Below, in pieces: positions 34,186-45,967 of a DNA stretch of 64,000 nt. Made by a program: the position numbers and the translations under genes. The stretch spans positions 14,639,574-14,703,573 of the forward strand of contig OZ025248.1 of assembly GCA_964019135.1 (NCBI GenBank), read 5' to 3'. Origin of the DNA: Arenicola marina. Lineage: Eukaryota; Annelida; Polychaeta; Arenicolidae. Positions within the stretch are counted from its first letter, which is position 1; each line of letters opens with the position of its first letter. The notes under the pieces were generated by a model that made no database searches, was not told the origin of the DNA, and saw nothing but the letters and a program-made list of their open reading frames with translations.

Positions 34186-36831
34186 TCAGCCACATCGATC
34201 CAGAAGGCGATACGAGTCCACGTTACTGGCAAACTCGGTCTCGTCTAGGCCGATTTGCTCCAGATGAAACCAACAGAACGGGTATCCCGGGTTGTAATCC
34301 AAATCGACGGCCTGGCACTGGGGGTCGGAGGCGCAGATCTGGAGACACGTCCGGTGGTCGGGGTGAGTCTGCTGCACCCCGCCAGGCCGGTGCGTGTGTT
34401 CTCGGAGTTCCCAGGTATTCTGGCAACCTGGAGACGCAGAGAAAGCAGATGAGATATTTGTGAAGAGTACTTTGTACTACTCTGTACTTTTTTATTAATA
34501 TAAGAAGCTTGCTTGATGGTTGTATAGGAGGTGGTCGGTTGGTTAGATGGCTGTATGTTCAGGACGCTTTAACCATTTTTTGTCATATCGCGTCAATGGG
34601 AGAAGGAAGAGAGAGTTGAGCTATGTCCCTGGGGGTAACCCCCTACTCTTTGCGAAGAAGGACATGGGATCTTTATCCTGCGACCACACAGACAAGGCCA
34701 CAGCGGGGCTCCAATCACCGATCCATGTGCCGTTAGGCTCTCAGGTGATCAGAAAACTCAATGCGAGCACTCTAGCCCACCGAGCTATCGGGCCGGCCCC
34801 TGTATAGGAGGTGAACAGGTGGAGTCAAACCTATAGCGAATCAACATGACCGGAAACATATGTAATGGCGGTGGAAGGCACATTTCCAACTTCGGATGAT
34901 AGTTTGACTGGATTTATTAATCTTATTTCTCTTACTTGGAGGTAATCCAGTCGAGGCCCTAGTCGTTGTAACTGAAATATAAGCGTTATTTTCCATGTAT
35001 AAATACCACAATGAAGACCCGTTACTAGATAACCGATGCATCAAAACACGTTGTGGTCTGACCAGTTTCATATTCGGGTTTAAAATATTGCAGTATAAGT
35101 GTTGACACTGCATCAGCACTGCAACAGCACATTGCAATAATGCAATACTAAAGGGGAATTTTGCACAATGAATTGCAATAGTATACTGCAACTATATATC
35201 GCAATACTGTTTCATTGCAATAGTGCATTGCGATACTGCAATTGTGTATGGCAAAATCTGTACATGATTATAGTTTTGCAATATCGGTCACTTTAATACG
35301 TATTTTGTCCCTGGGGCGACTATGTTCGTTTGACTGATATTAACAGAAATTACGGACGCAATCTGCTAAACCTTAAAAAAACAAAATAACAATGAAAAAG
35401 AGTATTGACTGACTTGGTGGGCAGCGATCAACAAGCCTGTGGTGGACGGTGTTGGTTTTTCTCTCGATCCGCTCGAGGCTGGCCGCATCATAGTGAAGCC
35501 AGCACAATACGACGCCGGGATTGGAGTCAATGTCAACTGCGACACAGCCACCGTCGACGTCATCGACACAGGTCTGACGACATGACTCCGGCGTTATGAC
35601 GTCAGGCATGGCCCGCCCCCCAGGCGCATGCGTGTCGGCAAGAACGTCCCACAGAGGGAAGCAGACTGACACAACGGAACAAATAGGGGTAATCATTTCA
35701 GTTTTCTCTTTTTAAAAAACCCTCTTAATCACAATAATCCTAAGGATGACATCATACTAATAAAATATTAATTATAGTCTCAACGAAGAATGACAATGAG
35801 AAGAATAATTGCGACAGTTGAAATTGTTGTCTCAATGGCGTAGCCATTGCGTGTTAAGTAAATTTAAATAAAATAATTATAAACACGTTACCTTGTATTG
35901 GGGTTGAAACCGGTATCGTCGAAACTATAAGGTGTAAAAAAAATACAACCTGTTTTTACTTGCATCGAACATGTTGTTTTACTCCATGGCACACTGAAAT
36001 GTTTAAGAAGTACTAGTTTTTTAAACTCCTCTGACCAACCTGTCTTCGACAATATTCAACAGGTTTTTCCTGCGTAGCTTCCGTTGTATCGGCGCTTTGT
36101 CGCAAACACTGTTCAGTGTTTAATCCCCGGTCAACCAAGCCATTCTCGGAAAAGGAAAGACCTTTTAAAATAGGATTGGGGTTCTTCCAACATCACTGCA
36201 GATGAACACTTCCATACACTAGCATACACACGGATCTGAACCAAGCACCCCGTGCCTGTAGTTGGATACATTCATACTTACATGGCGAACCGTCGCAGCG
36301 ACTGAGGAGCACGTAGGACGCGATGCCCAAGACGGGGCGTGTGTTGCCCATGTCGGAGGTTTGGAAGTGGTACCAGCACAGGGCGTAGGCTCCGCCATTG
36401 AGGTCGACGTCTACACCCACACAATGGGACTTGTCCACACACCCCAGGAGACACTCGTCCACAGTGCCCACCCCGCTCTGGGCCACCCCGCCCCAAGCGC
36501 TGGTGTCTGAGCGCCGATCCCACTTCACCGAGCAATCTGTGGGTGAACAATGTCACTCTCCCCTTGACAATTTGATTGATTAATTTTTAAACAATTGCGT
36601 TAAATCGAAAACACATTTTTCGATAGCCTATTTAAAAAGTCGGATATAGCAGCCGCTTAATGATCTCATTCGTAGTCAGTGTAAACTTAATTCAGAAAAA
36701 TCTAGTCTTCATGGTGACATTATTTCATTGAATATTATCAGTGCTACATATTGGTAATCGGAACAGATCCTTGCGCAAAATATTTCCGTATGACTTACCT
36801 TCATAGTTGCCTTTCGTGTAGACCAGAGCCC
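34186..36831 (-). CDS. Protein with three six-cysteine PAN/Apple-like domains (3' part of gene)
   Basis: Four exons on the minus strand: 36831-36799 (33 bp, ALVYTKGNYE), 36536-36282, 35665-35414 and 34427-34186 (with stop). All have AG acceptors and GT donors, and all junctions are phase 1, so they join in frame. Each of the three large exons encodes one domain of about 80-85 residues with six cysteines: C-x-W/F near the start, C-x3-C, a C-V-x-V-D-x-D-like strand, C-W-x-H/F and a closing R-C. Examples are HCVGVDVDLNGGAYALCWYH, CVAVDIDSNPGVVLCWLHYD and CQAVDLDYNPGYPFCWFHLE. The pattern resembles PAN/Apple domains, which bind protein or sugar in secreted or surface proteins. The protein ends DRCG, so there is no membrane anchor at its C-terminus. 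The signal peptide exon was not found. I do not recognise the specific gene. Confidence 0.75.
34632..34802 (-). mobile_element. tRNA-derived SINE, copy 2
   Basis: This is the reverse-strand counterpart of the SINE at 20991. The reverse complement reads GGCCCGATAGCTCGGTGGGC at the head (A-box-like), GGATCGGTGATTGGAGCCCC (B-box-like) and then GTCGCAGGATAAAGATCCCATG. It lies in the last intron of the PAN/Apple-domain gene, between the exons at 34427 and 35414. Confidence 0.6.
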
Positions 36832-37804
36832 CTGAAACGACCAAGAGCACCGCAGTTATGTCGCTGGCTTATCGCTTCATAATTAACATGCTTAAGCGAT
36901 ATCTTCAATTCACGCTCTTTGATCTTCTACATGATACCAGTCAAGTAATCTGATCTCCTGTGACCTATTCACTGCACTTAAAATAAGTAATATGGGTGAA
37001 TCTTGGAACTTGAAAAAGGGTTGGTGAAAACCGCTGGGGATGGGTTAAACTTTTCACGATCGGGAGGCGGGTGGGTGTGGGGGGTCCACACCGACATGCA
37101 GCTATGATCGTGAGGGGAGCCCGACGGGAGGTTGCATGTACAAAATGTCACTTAGTGATGTTTTTCCTCGGACTTTTACGGTATATGCTAAAATGTTCAA
37201 GAGGGGGCGCATTTTGAGCATACCCCCCACTCCCTAGATCCCTGGGTGCCCGTGTGACCTGCGGAAGTGTCCCCTCCTGCGCAGTCTCCGCTCTGTGTGT
37301 TGGTGTCCAGTATACGGTGTCGTTATGATATAGATACAAGCGGGACATCTCCGCATACAGGGGGCGATCTCGCATACCACACTGTAATTATATTACACAA
37401 GTACATTTATGTACGACCAGGTATGCAAGGGGGGGGGGGGGGGGGGGTCGCGGTAAAGCCCGCCATGTTTTACCGCCAAAATCCGCTCGGTCGGGGCCTA
37501 TTACAGCCAAAATCTGCTTGGAAGGGGTATTTTATCGCGGCAACCCGCTCTATGAACGCACATTTTCAGATCCCCCCTAACCCCCCCCCCCCCCGCCCCC
37601 CTCGGTAGCAAATATCCGCTCTATAGGGGTATCTTTTTCATCACAAATGTCCATTCCCTTAGGCATCAAGGGGCACCCGCGGACCCCCCCCCCCCCCCAC
37701 ACACACACACACCACCAGTTTCCTATAACAGTGCCCCCCGCCCCCCGGGCAGAGTTTGTAATTTTTCGCATTTATTATCTATATCTGTCCTACCGAATGG
37801 AATA
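36832..37804. other. Low-complexity, C/G-run-rich stretch
   Basis: It contains a 20-base G-run near 37430 and C-runs at 37580 and 37685, plus a loosely repeated motif (CCAAAATCCGCTCGG, CCAAAATCTGCTTGG, CAAATATCCGCTCTATAGG) at 37475-37625. No gene is seen. The missing 5' exons of the PAN/Apple-domain gene may lie here or further right, but I could not place them. Confidence 0.35.
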
Positions 37805-39058
37805 TACACTGAAGGACTTTAATTACGCAAGATATTGTAAGGCGCATAATTTTATGGTCCGACAATTTAGTGTCGAGTTGTGAGTTGAGTTTACAGACAC
37901 AATAATTGAGTCTGTAATACGGTGCACCGTAAAACGTTTACTCGCTTAAAAATGTCGCCCGATTTTTACCAATCCTTAATATCGCTCACGTAAGTGAGTT
38001 AAGGGCTATAAGGCGGGAGTAGTGAGCAATATTGGGAACCATGGGGTACCTTGGGTCATGGCTATAAAAGACCGATACAAGTTGCACCACGTTCAGTACG
38101 CGTCGCCAGGCCGCGAATGAGTCAATTAGTCAGTCGTGACCAGGGTATTGGAATGCTGTTGACGGGAGCCACGCAAGATGACGTCGCAAGAAGGTTTCGG
38201 GTCGCTCCATCAACCATAACCGTCTTCTGAGACGGTTCCAGGACACTGGCGTAACACGTGATCGACCCCGACCAGGACAGCCACGTGTTACGACGCAAGC
38301 GCAAGACCGCTATATCCACCTGACGCATCTCCGCGACCGGTTCCGTGCAGCATCACAGACGGCATCGGAGACCAGGGGTCGCACTCGACCCCAAGTAAGC
38401 GCTCGAACTATCCGCCGGCCGCTCAGAGACCATGGGATCCGACCATATCGAGAAAGGGTGGGTGTCACGCTGGACCAACGTCGGAGGCGCATCCGGTTGG
38501 CGTGGGCACAAGCTCATGCCAATAGAAACAGAGATTGGCCAAATGCGAGGTGGCGTAACGTTATTTTCAGCGACGAATCGCGATTTCTGCTTTTCCGACA
38601 TCATGGGAGGTATATCGGGTGTATCGCAGACGGGGAGAACGCAACGCTGGGCCTTGTGTTGTGCAGCAGGAGCGTTTTGGTGGAGGTGGCTGGACGATTT
38701 GGGGTGCCATACGTCATGGGTGGAGTTCTGAATTGTTTTTTTTTGGAGGAAGCATTGAACGCTCGGCGGTTTGTCGACCTCATCTTACACAACCATGTGG
38801 TACCCTACGTCACTAACAACCCTGGGCTGCTGTTTATGCACGACAACGCCCGTCCTCACGTGGCACGCATGTCCATGGACTTTCTCAACGAACATAGGGT
38901 GGATGTTCTGGATTGGCCGCATCACCGCGACCTGTGCTCCTTTCTCTAACACAGATATCGATAATTGTAAAACTATTAATAAAATGATTCAATACCTTCA
39001 CGTGTATCTGTCGCACCCCTTACAATTTCAACTTGCGTAATTAAAGACCTTCAGTGTA
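37805..39058 (+). mobile_element. Decayed Tc1/mariner transposon, 1,254 bp
   Basis: Inverted ends TACACTGAAGGACTTTAATT (from 37805) and the matching right end (to 39058) extend about 40 bp and are flanked by TA on both sides (37803-37804, 39059-39060), the Tc1/mariner target. Transposase remains lie between them: a helix-turn-helix part near 38117-38215 (GATQDDVARRFRVAPSTI), then in another frame PRPGQPRVTTQAQDRYI, and a catalytic part from 38458 with IFSDESRF (first Asp), LFMHDNARPHVAR (second Asp) and a stop after DVLDWPHHRD. The third catalytic acidic residue and the C-terminus are missing. At least two frame changes and stops are present, so it is inactive. The intact TA-flanked ends suggest moderate age. 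Confidence 0.9.
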
Positions 39059-39193
39059 TATTTATTGGAATCGTATCTCTAGAGGCATTGAGAATACCGA
39101 GGGCTGATGTTCAGTCTGGGAACGAGATGACTTCACTCATATAAGATACAAAGGACAATCATTCTCATCCATCTGCGCCTCCCTTGATTTTCA

Positions 39194-39222
39194 AACCACA
39201 CACACACACACACACACACACC
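39194..39222. repeat. (AC)n microsatellite
   Basis: A run of about 14 AC units just upstream of the LINE tail fragment. Confidence 0.9.
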
Positions 39223-39289
39223 GCTAACAGCCGAAATATATAGACCCTAAATGATATACAGACGCTGACGTTAATACAGACGCTGACCG

Positions 39290-39640
39290 TAGTACAGACG
39301 GTGCAACTTGGAGCTAGTCGCCTTGTATCTGGAGCGACCAAATATAGCCTACTAGTCAGTCTTTACGAGTCTACAATGACAAAAAAATATGTAATCGTCG
39401 GAAACAAATGTCGTATGAATTACGCAGTGCTGAAGCAATGAATGGGCTATACTTGAAGACTAGACTTACATCTCACTATAAATCATTTTTACCTAGTAAT
39501 ACAAGGCTTTGGAATGAGTTACCAAACAACATACGGCTTATTCAGGACCCTACATTATTCAAACAACCATTGCTGAAACTTGTATCGCACATATGTCTGA
39601 GAAGGGTAGTAAGTTGTATACATTCGGTAATGAAATAGTA
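39290..39640 (+). mobile_element. LINE 3'-end fragment (non-L1 type)
   Basis: Encoded blocks VQLGASRLVSGATKYSLL, then MSYELRSAEA and SHYKSFLPSNTRLWNELPNNIRL, match the conserved C-terminal tail that follows the reverse transcriptase in CR1/L2/Jockey-like LINEs (the 'A-R-L-V-T-G-A' and 'S-F-x-P-x-x-x-R-x-W-N-x-L-P' signatures). The two blocks are in different frames and no RT is present, so this is a dead 5'-truncated remnant. Confidence 0.65.
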
Positions 39641-39811
39641 CATGTGTATGTGGCGCGCCTAGAGAGGATCCACTCCATTATGTCCAAGGTACACCATACT
39701 TCAAGAAACTAAATTTTGTCATGAACCACCTTCTATCGGTAACATCCTGTATGGAAGCCCAACCTTATCATTAAAACTCATCGTTGAAAACCAAGCCATA
39801 TTGAAAGAAGT

Positions 39812-39862
39812 GCATGTCTACTCAGTAGTGCATGTCTACTCAGTAGTGCATGTCTACTCAGA
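39812..39862. repeat. 18-bp tandem repeat, 3 copies
   Basis: TGCATGTCTACTCAGTAG is repeated three times head to tail, the last copy partial. Confidence 0.85.
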
Positions 39863-40228
39863 TCACTGCTGCGATTACATTACCAGAGAACGACCAGGTA
39901 ACTTTCCCCGAGCCTGAACTTGAACGACAGTAAAAGCTACACGCTGTGTAGTAAACACTTTATAATACAGTGGCGAATCGGACCCTTCGCTGGAAAATAG
40001 GTGAAAAAAGGCACGTCAGCTCCCCTTTCTCTGAAGAAGTGGGCGCAGGGGACACAGTCGAATTCTGTACAACCTCACCCGCACCCCCCCCCCCCCGCTC
40101 CTCCCCCCCCCCGGTCGCTTTAGTAAATTCCTGGGTATGTTCATACCAACGGCCTTTGAGGGACACCCGTTCTTGTGAGCCTACCCTCGAGGATGGATCT
40201 TTTTATTTAGCGATTAAGTTATGACAGA

Positions 40229-40465
40229 AGATCCCAATAAGCGAACGGATCACAATCGCGAGCCCTAATAAGCGAACCAATCACAATCACGAGCCCCAAT
40301 GAACGGGCTAATCACAATCACGGGCCCCAATGAACGAGCCAATCACAATCACGAGCCCCAATGAGCGAGCCAATCACCATCCCGAGCCCCAATGAGCGAG
40401 CCAATCACAATCACGAGCCCCAATGAACGAGCCAATCACAATCACGAGCCCTAAAGAGCCAATCA
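40229..40465. repeat. 31-bp minisatellite, ~7.5 copies
   Basis: The unit contains AGCCCCAATGAACGAGCCAA followed by TCACAATCACG, with a period of 31 bp. The flanking copies are more diverged than the central ones. No coding role. Confidence 0.92.
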
Positions 40466-41187
40466 CAAAACATTTGCACAGGTGAGGCTCATGCCACGCA
40501 CCGGCCGCTTTGGCTGATCTTCGCACAACACTCGACAATAGTCGAACGTGCTGTCTACCCCCATCCTGGTGACCCCCATCCTCCCCATCGTATTGTCAAC
40601 AACGGTGGCCTGAAAAACTGGCATTTCATTCCATTTCTCCAGCGAGTAGGGACCCCGGGTCATTCCTATCGTTCATGTATAATATCCCACGAAGCTATAC
40701 ATGTGGGTACAAATCTGAATACAGATCTGATTCGCTTGAGTATACGGTTGTCGAAAGGATTTACGACTGCTCGTTTATGCTAGACTTAAATACATGTGCA
40801 GTCCGCGTGTCACAAACATTTCTTTCTGACGCCAGTGAACGCTGAGCGACAACGGGCCTGAGATATCCGGGATGCGGAGCATGTAATTCATGACTTGCTT
40901 CAACGGCGTTTGAATTGCCTCAGAACTAACTTTGCTGAAAGGTGTGCGTCGTCGAAAAAAGTCATTATCTCTGTTTCACCGTGTGATATATTCGCCACTT
41001 GCCTGGTGCGGTATCAACAGTGTCTCATTATATAACAAACTGGGGTTCCCGTGATCTTGCTACGTGGATTCAAGCGACAGCTATGTATTTTGTTTGACAC
41101 CCTAAATGTGTTTTTTATATATTTAGAAGAATTTGAGCAGGTGATCAAGTCCGTTTTCCACGTCACGCGTAATTATACGTAAAGTGC

Positions 41188-41301
41188 ACCAATGCGTCAC
41201 GTTTATACCAATGCGTCACGTTTACACCAATGCGTCACGTTTATACCAATGCGTCACGTTTATACCAATGCGTCACGTTTATACCAATACTCCACCTTCA
41301 T
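41188..41301. repeat. 19-bp tandem repeat, 5-6 copies
   Basis: ACCAATGCGTCACGTTTAT is repeated exactly every 19 bp at 41188, 41207, 41226, 41245 and 41264, with a degenerate sixth copy. Confidence 0.92.
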
Positions 41302-41997
41302 AAATGTTCTTGTTAATTAATACGTCACATTTTTCTAAATGTGTTTATTATTAGTCATTTAGAAAAATTCAATCGTACGGAAAAATTGGAGCCATTTTCA
41401 CATTAGATGATCAACATACTAAATATGGTCTTAACTTATTATGGTGTTAAATGTTTTCTTTAATGCAATGTAACAGAAAGGACATACAATGTCATTAGCG
41501 TTGTTATCAGTCCAGTCCGTGAATAATATCAGCAGAAAGAACAATGTAATGGGTTCAACTTGCCTGCGCTAATTCTGATACACACGACAATGAAAAGTAT
41601 CCACAACATCATCCAAGAAGGTCAGCCTTCACCGCATTAATGTGTCCCGTAATTCCACTATTGTCAACAGTGAACACCGCTATAAGCTATGATTTCATCA
41701 CAAACATGAGCTGTTTACGCACTGTGGCGACTTCCTCTATACAGTTATCGACAATGTCCCCTGTCAGGTAAGCAAGCGGCTGTCCGTACGATAGCATACA
41801 CAGAATACCCCTGGATGAGACCTGCGACTTATGTATTACCACCCCGTCTCGAGGGCCACCGAGGCGTAGCTACCTCGAGCCCTGGCCCTCTCTCCACGTT
41901 CCAAACTCGCCCTGGCAAATTGAAAGAGGATGTTGAGTAAAACAGTGATAAAAACAGTGCTTTGAGTTAACAATGAAGCGTTCTATGTCATCACTAG
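41302..41997. other. Non-coding stretch
   Basis: I see no gene, RNA or repeat here. The base composition is ordinary and AT-rich. Confidence 0.4.
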
Positions 41998-42252
41998 ACT
42001 TAGTGGCGGATCCAGGAATTTACAAAGGGTGTGTGGGGGGGGGGGGGCACCATATATGGAAGTACTACCCAGGAGCGGATCCAGTGAGAAACTTGGGGGG
42101 GGGCCGGGGGGGGGGGGGGTTCTGTGACTCTGCCCCCTTCTTCAAAGAGGGGGGGAGGCACGTGCCTTTTTTCGCCAATTCTTCAGCGAAAGGGGGGGTG
42201 GGCAGTACGTGGCCCCTGTGCCCTCCTCCCCTCGTGGATCCACCACTGATAC
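41998..42252. mobile_element. Short MITE with GGATCCA-type inverted ends
   Basis: It starts AGTGGCGGATCCAGGAATTT and ends GTGGATCCACCACTG, imperfect inverted copies about 250 bp apart, with long G-runs between. Related sequence (GATCCAGGAGTTTACAAAGG, GGATCCAGTGAGAAACTT) recurs at 49105-49190, and weaker relatives lie near 44148 and 46728. This points to a dispersed non-autonomous family. No transposase is present. Confidence 0.55.
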
Positions 42253-42483
42253 TGACAAGAAAACTGACATAAAAACTATCTGTAACAGCGCCGCTGACCA
42301 CGTCGCAATTGTCATACATGCATAATACTTCGTGGTTCTATCAATTAACATTATATTTTTAAGGTAAAAGTGAAAGTGTTTTTTGATATTTGAAATTACA
42401 TAACTAACGTTACGTTACATTTTTCAAGCCAGAATGTCCTAAAGTTAACTTTGACGGACCTAGTTTGATGCGTTCCCGTTGAA

Positions 42484-42597
42484 CATGTACTAGTTAAAGA
42501 ACGAGCTGGAGTGCATTCGCCAAAATAAAGCACGAGACGCGATAGCGTCGAGTGGTTTATTTTGGGAATGCACGACAGCGAGTTCTTTAACGTACTT
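42484..42597. mobile_element. ~110-bp near-perfect foldback (hairpin) element
   Basis: The left arm (42493-42533, GTTAAAGAACGAGCTGGAG...) and the right arm (to 42591, ...GACAGCGAGTTCTTTAAC) are reverse complements with about five mismatches in 40. The centre is GACGC-GATA-GCGTC, so the whole folds into one hairpin with a 4-base loop. It could be a tiny foldback MITE. An RNA hairpin is possible, but nothing else supports it. Confidence 0.75.
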
Positions 42598-43775
42598 ATA
42601 AAATTGTTATAACAAGGCCTGACATGTGCTCACGTTTGGACACAGGAATTGACTATTGTGTCAGTTGCACTGCCCGACGAATACATGAGGCACATTGTGG
42701 AAACAACGGTTCGTCATCGTGAAGCCCCAGGGGGAAGGGTAGGGGTGGGAAGGCGTAGATGAAGTAGACATTTTGGAAGTCATTGCTTCTTAGTTTCGTG
42801 AAAACATCGCCTCCTGAAAAGCGATATGACGGATATAATAAGAAATGTATGCAATCGATAACTGTGGAATTTCTATATATTTTGAGATTTCTGATCTAAC
42901 CCCAGCCCCTTTGGTGCTTAACATTGACTTATGCAGTCCATTGTTTGTCTTGAAATTGGCAAGTCAACACAAGCCAACTCGGCTCCGCTCAGCTCAGCTC
43001 GACTGATTATACCGTGACACTTGACGAGTCAATATTAACAACTGTTCTTTATCTAGATAATGCACAGTTTTTCCGTTCATTATTAAAATAAAGCACTGTT
43101 TTACAGTTCTTTATTTGAATAACGCACACTTACGTTAATAAAACCCGGCTAGGTCTGTTTTTCGATCCATTCTTCAAGATAATGAACACTTAAGACAAAG
43201 GCGTGACATCACACAATTTTTTAAGGGTTGCTATAGGTCATTTACAGTTGTAATCGGCAAATACACGGAACGGGCCTCACCACTGAAATGGTGTACCAGT
43301 TTGAAGAGTCCGTACAGGAGGAAAACAGCCCTAGTCGCTGAGATTGTAAAGCTTCAGTATAGCGGGATGGATCGGACAGATAACACTGAGGTGCAAAAAG
43401 CAGTGACTGTGCGTCCTGTACTCACAATTCATGTTACTCAGCTGCACAACATCACTACTCTATAATATCGTCGCGAAAGGAAACTCTGAGCAATCAAAGC
43501 AAACACACACTTCAAAAAAAAAAAATCATTGCATGGGCCTAGCTAAAAATATTAAAGCTTTTCACAGGTTTGTAAGACGTGTGTTTGCGTAGTGTAATTT
43601 ACTACCGCGAACACAATGATTCCATTTGCGGATCGAGGTCTGGTTAATTGACATATCCATAGTAGTATAGTTATACGACATGGACTCGCGACTGAGTGAT
43701 GCCATAAGTTGATGACATTGTGGTGTATCTGTTACGGGATGTGTGGGAAGATATAGGATTCCCGAACATATAGGA
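42598..43775. other. Non-coding stretch
   Basis: No gene is recognised. Short GCTCAGCTCAGCTCG and AAAGCACTGTTTTACAGTTC repeats only. Confidence 0.35.
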
Positions 43776-43815
43776 TCTTGCTGACCTACATATTATCTCG
43801 CTGCATGACCTACAT

Positions 43816-44395
43816 ATATCCCAGGTAACAAAATAATATTCTCCGAATATTCCACCAATGTTACGGGAATATTACCAAAAAAAAATCGGGGATTGTTCTC
43901 CAGGAAAGTTTTCTTAATATTCAGGAAATGTTTTTTTGCGAATGTTACGAGCAAACCGTTCCAGAACATTAACGAACATGATGGTGCACTCACATGAATA
44001 AAGCACAAAACCGTTCAATATTTTTAACGTCTCCCTTATTAGACCGCGTGATTGACAGGTCAACGCGCCAATAACCTCCGGGAGCAAGCGCCGCAAAAGT
44101 TTGAATGTGCCAAAATTGTTTTACTAATGTGCATCGCAACTCATTGGCGGATCCAAGAGGGGCAGGTTCCGGAAGCTCAGGACCCCCCCCCCCCCCCACC
44201 CTCTCTTTTGAGGAAGAATGATGATTTTCAATGCAAAATTTAGGCCATCTAGGGGGTTGACCCTCCCCCCAACCCCCATTTTGAGGAAGTTTCAATGCAT
44301 AATAACGTAACAAAATTTACTTTGTGCAAGCGTACCATTCGCAAAACATCCTCGTAATTCATCTGTAACGTAACACGGAAAGAACACTGAGCGAA
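43816..44395. mobile_element. Insertion in the 20-bp array (probable MITE)
   Basis: The array is interrupted by about 580 bp starting TATATCCCAGGTAACAAAAT, with repeated AATATTC/GTTACGGGAATATT motifs, and resuming the array at about 44396. Near 44148 it holds a GGCGGATCC-type repeat with a C-run. The ends are not cleanly inverted, so the family is uncertain. Confidence 0.4.
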
Positions 44396-44815
44396 CATAG
44401 GATGTCGCTGACCTACATATTATCTCGCAACATAGGATCTCGCTGACCTACATATCATCTCGCTGTCCAACATAGAATCTCGCTGACCTGCATAGGATCT
44501 CGCTGACCTTCATAGGATCTCGCTGACCTACATATTATCTCGCTGTCCAACATAGGGTCGCTGACCTGCATAGGATCTCGCTGACCTACATATTATCTCG
44601 CTGTCCTACATAGAATCTCGCTAACCTACATAAGATATTCTTGACCTACATAAGACGATCTCACTGACCTACATCTATAGGACCTTCCTGGCCCACATAA
44701 GAGTATCTTTCGCTTTCCTGGTTTACACAAGAGGATTTCATTGACCTACACAGGATCTTCCTGCTCTGCATTTGAGAATAGCTCGCTGAATTACACAACA
44801 TATCGCTAACGTACA

Positions 44816-45967
44816 TACCCAGCTAACAAAAAGTGGTTTTTAAAATGTTTTAAAAACGTCATTGATGGGGGGAGGGTTGAGGTTCGGCAGCAAGGCAAAT
44901 CCGACGCGTCTAACAATGACATAAGTTGTCATAGGGATATGCGATCATTCACATCAACGCTTAGCAACCAAAATCATTGAAGACAAATACTGCAAGTGTA
45001 ATATATAAATCGATATAATCCTTGTAGATAAACGTTTGCTTCCCCCCCCCCCCCCCCACCCCCCCACGCCGCCCTTCTGACTTTGCCCCGAATGACATTC
45101 GGCTATAAAACCCCAAAACTTAAATTAGATAGAAAAAAAAGTATTTGTATCGAATATATCGCAAATTCGTAGATTTTTTGGGAATTGAGCGGATTTTCAC
45201 ATAACAAACCTAGCTGTAGTCTATATCATATGGAGTCAGCAAACGCCGGGCTACGGAACCACACATAATGACGATGTTTTCACGAAAAGATCTTGCGGAT
45301 CTTAAGAAAGGGGTCTCCTGGAACCGGTACAGGACCGGTAAAGTGGGTCTTTGGGGTGCCCTCCGCCACCCACGCCATCCACAGGGGCGAGGGGTGGGGG
45401 GGGGGGGGGTGCGATCGTCCGACGCTAACCGATGTCAAATAACATAGTTCTTCCCTTGGAAAATTTCGCGCCGACATTAATAAATAACATGGTTGAAGCG
45501 TTCCTATTCTATTGTGATGACGTCACATCATATTCATCGATCGTCAAATTCAGCATGTGCAGCATCATCAAATGGTCAAACCAATTCGCCATGTATGCAT
45601 CGTCATCTGCATCGTCCGATATAAATTAAGGTCGTAATTTAAACATCACGGCGGCAACTTGTTTTGCCCGCAAACGTTTTTCCAATAGTTCAAAAACACT
45701 TCGGTAGAAAATCTTTACTATAAGCTGTAGCAAGATAAATATAACGTTTTGTAAACGTTACGAAATCGCTTGAACAGCAACATTTGCTCACAACTTCAAT
45801 AAAACGTTTTTAAAACGTCACGAAAAGGTTGTAGCAAAAAGGCTTTCCTCGTGCGCAAAGTTAACGTTTTAAAAACGTTTATAAAACGATATAATAATAA
45901 CATTTTCATAACAACCTAAAAAAAATGTTTTGAGAATGTCATGAAGACGTTATGTGTTAGCTGGGTA
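44816..45967. mobile_element. 1.15-kb DNA element with TACCCAGCTAAC inverted termini
   Basis: It begins TACCCAGCTAACAAAAAG and ends GTGTTAGCTGGGTA, inverted to each other for about 13 bases. Towards the right end, about nine AACGTTTT or AAAACGTT motifs are spaced through 45700-45950, a subterminal repeat like transposase-binding sites. There is no transposase frame. It interrupts the 20-bp minisatellite. Confidence 0.65.

Noticed and set aside
37400-37770. Frames around long G/C runs
   Set aside because: Low-complexity translation with proline or glycine runs only.
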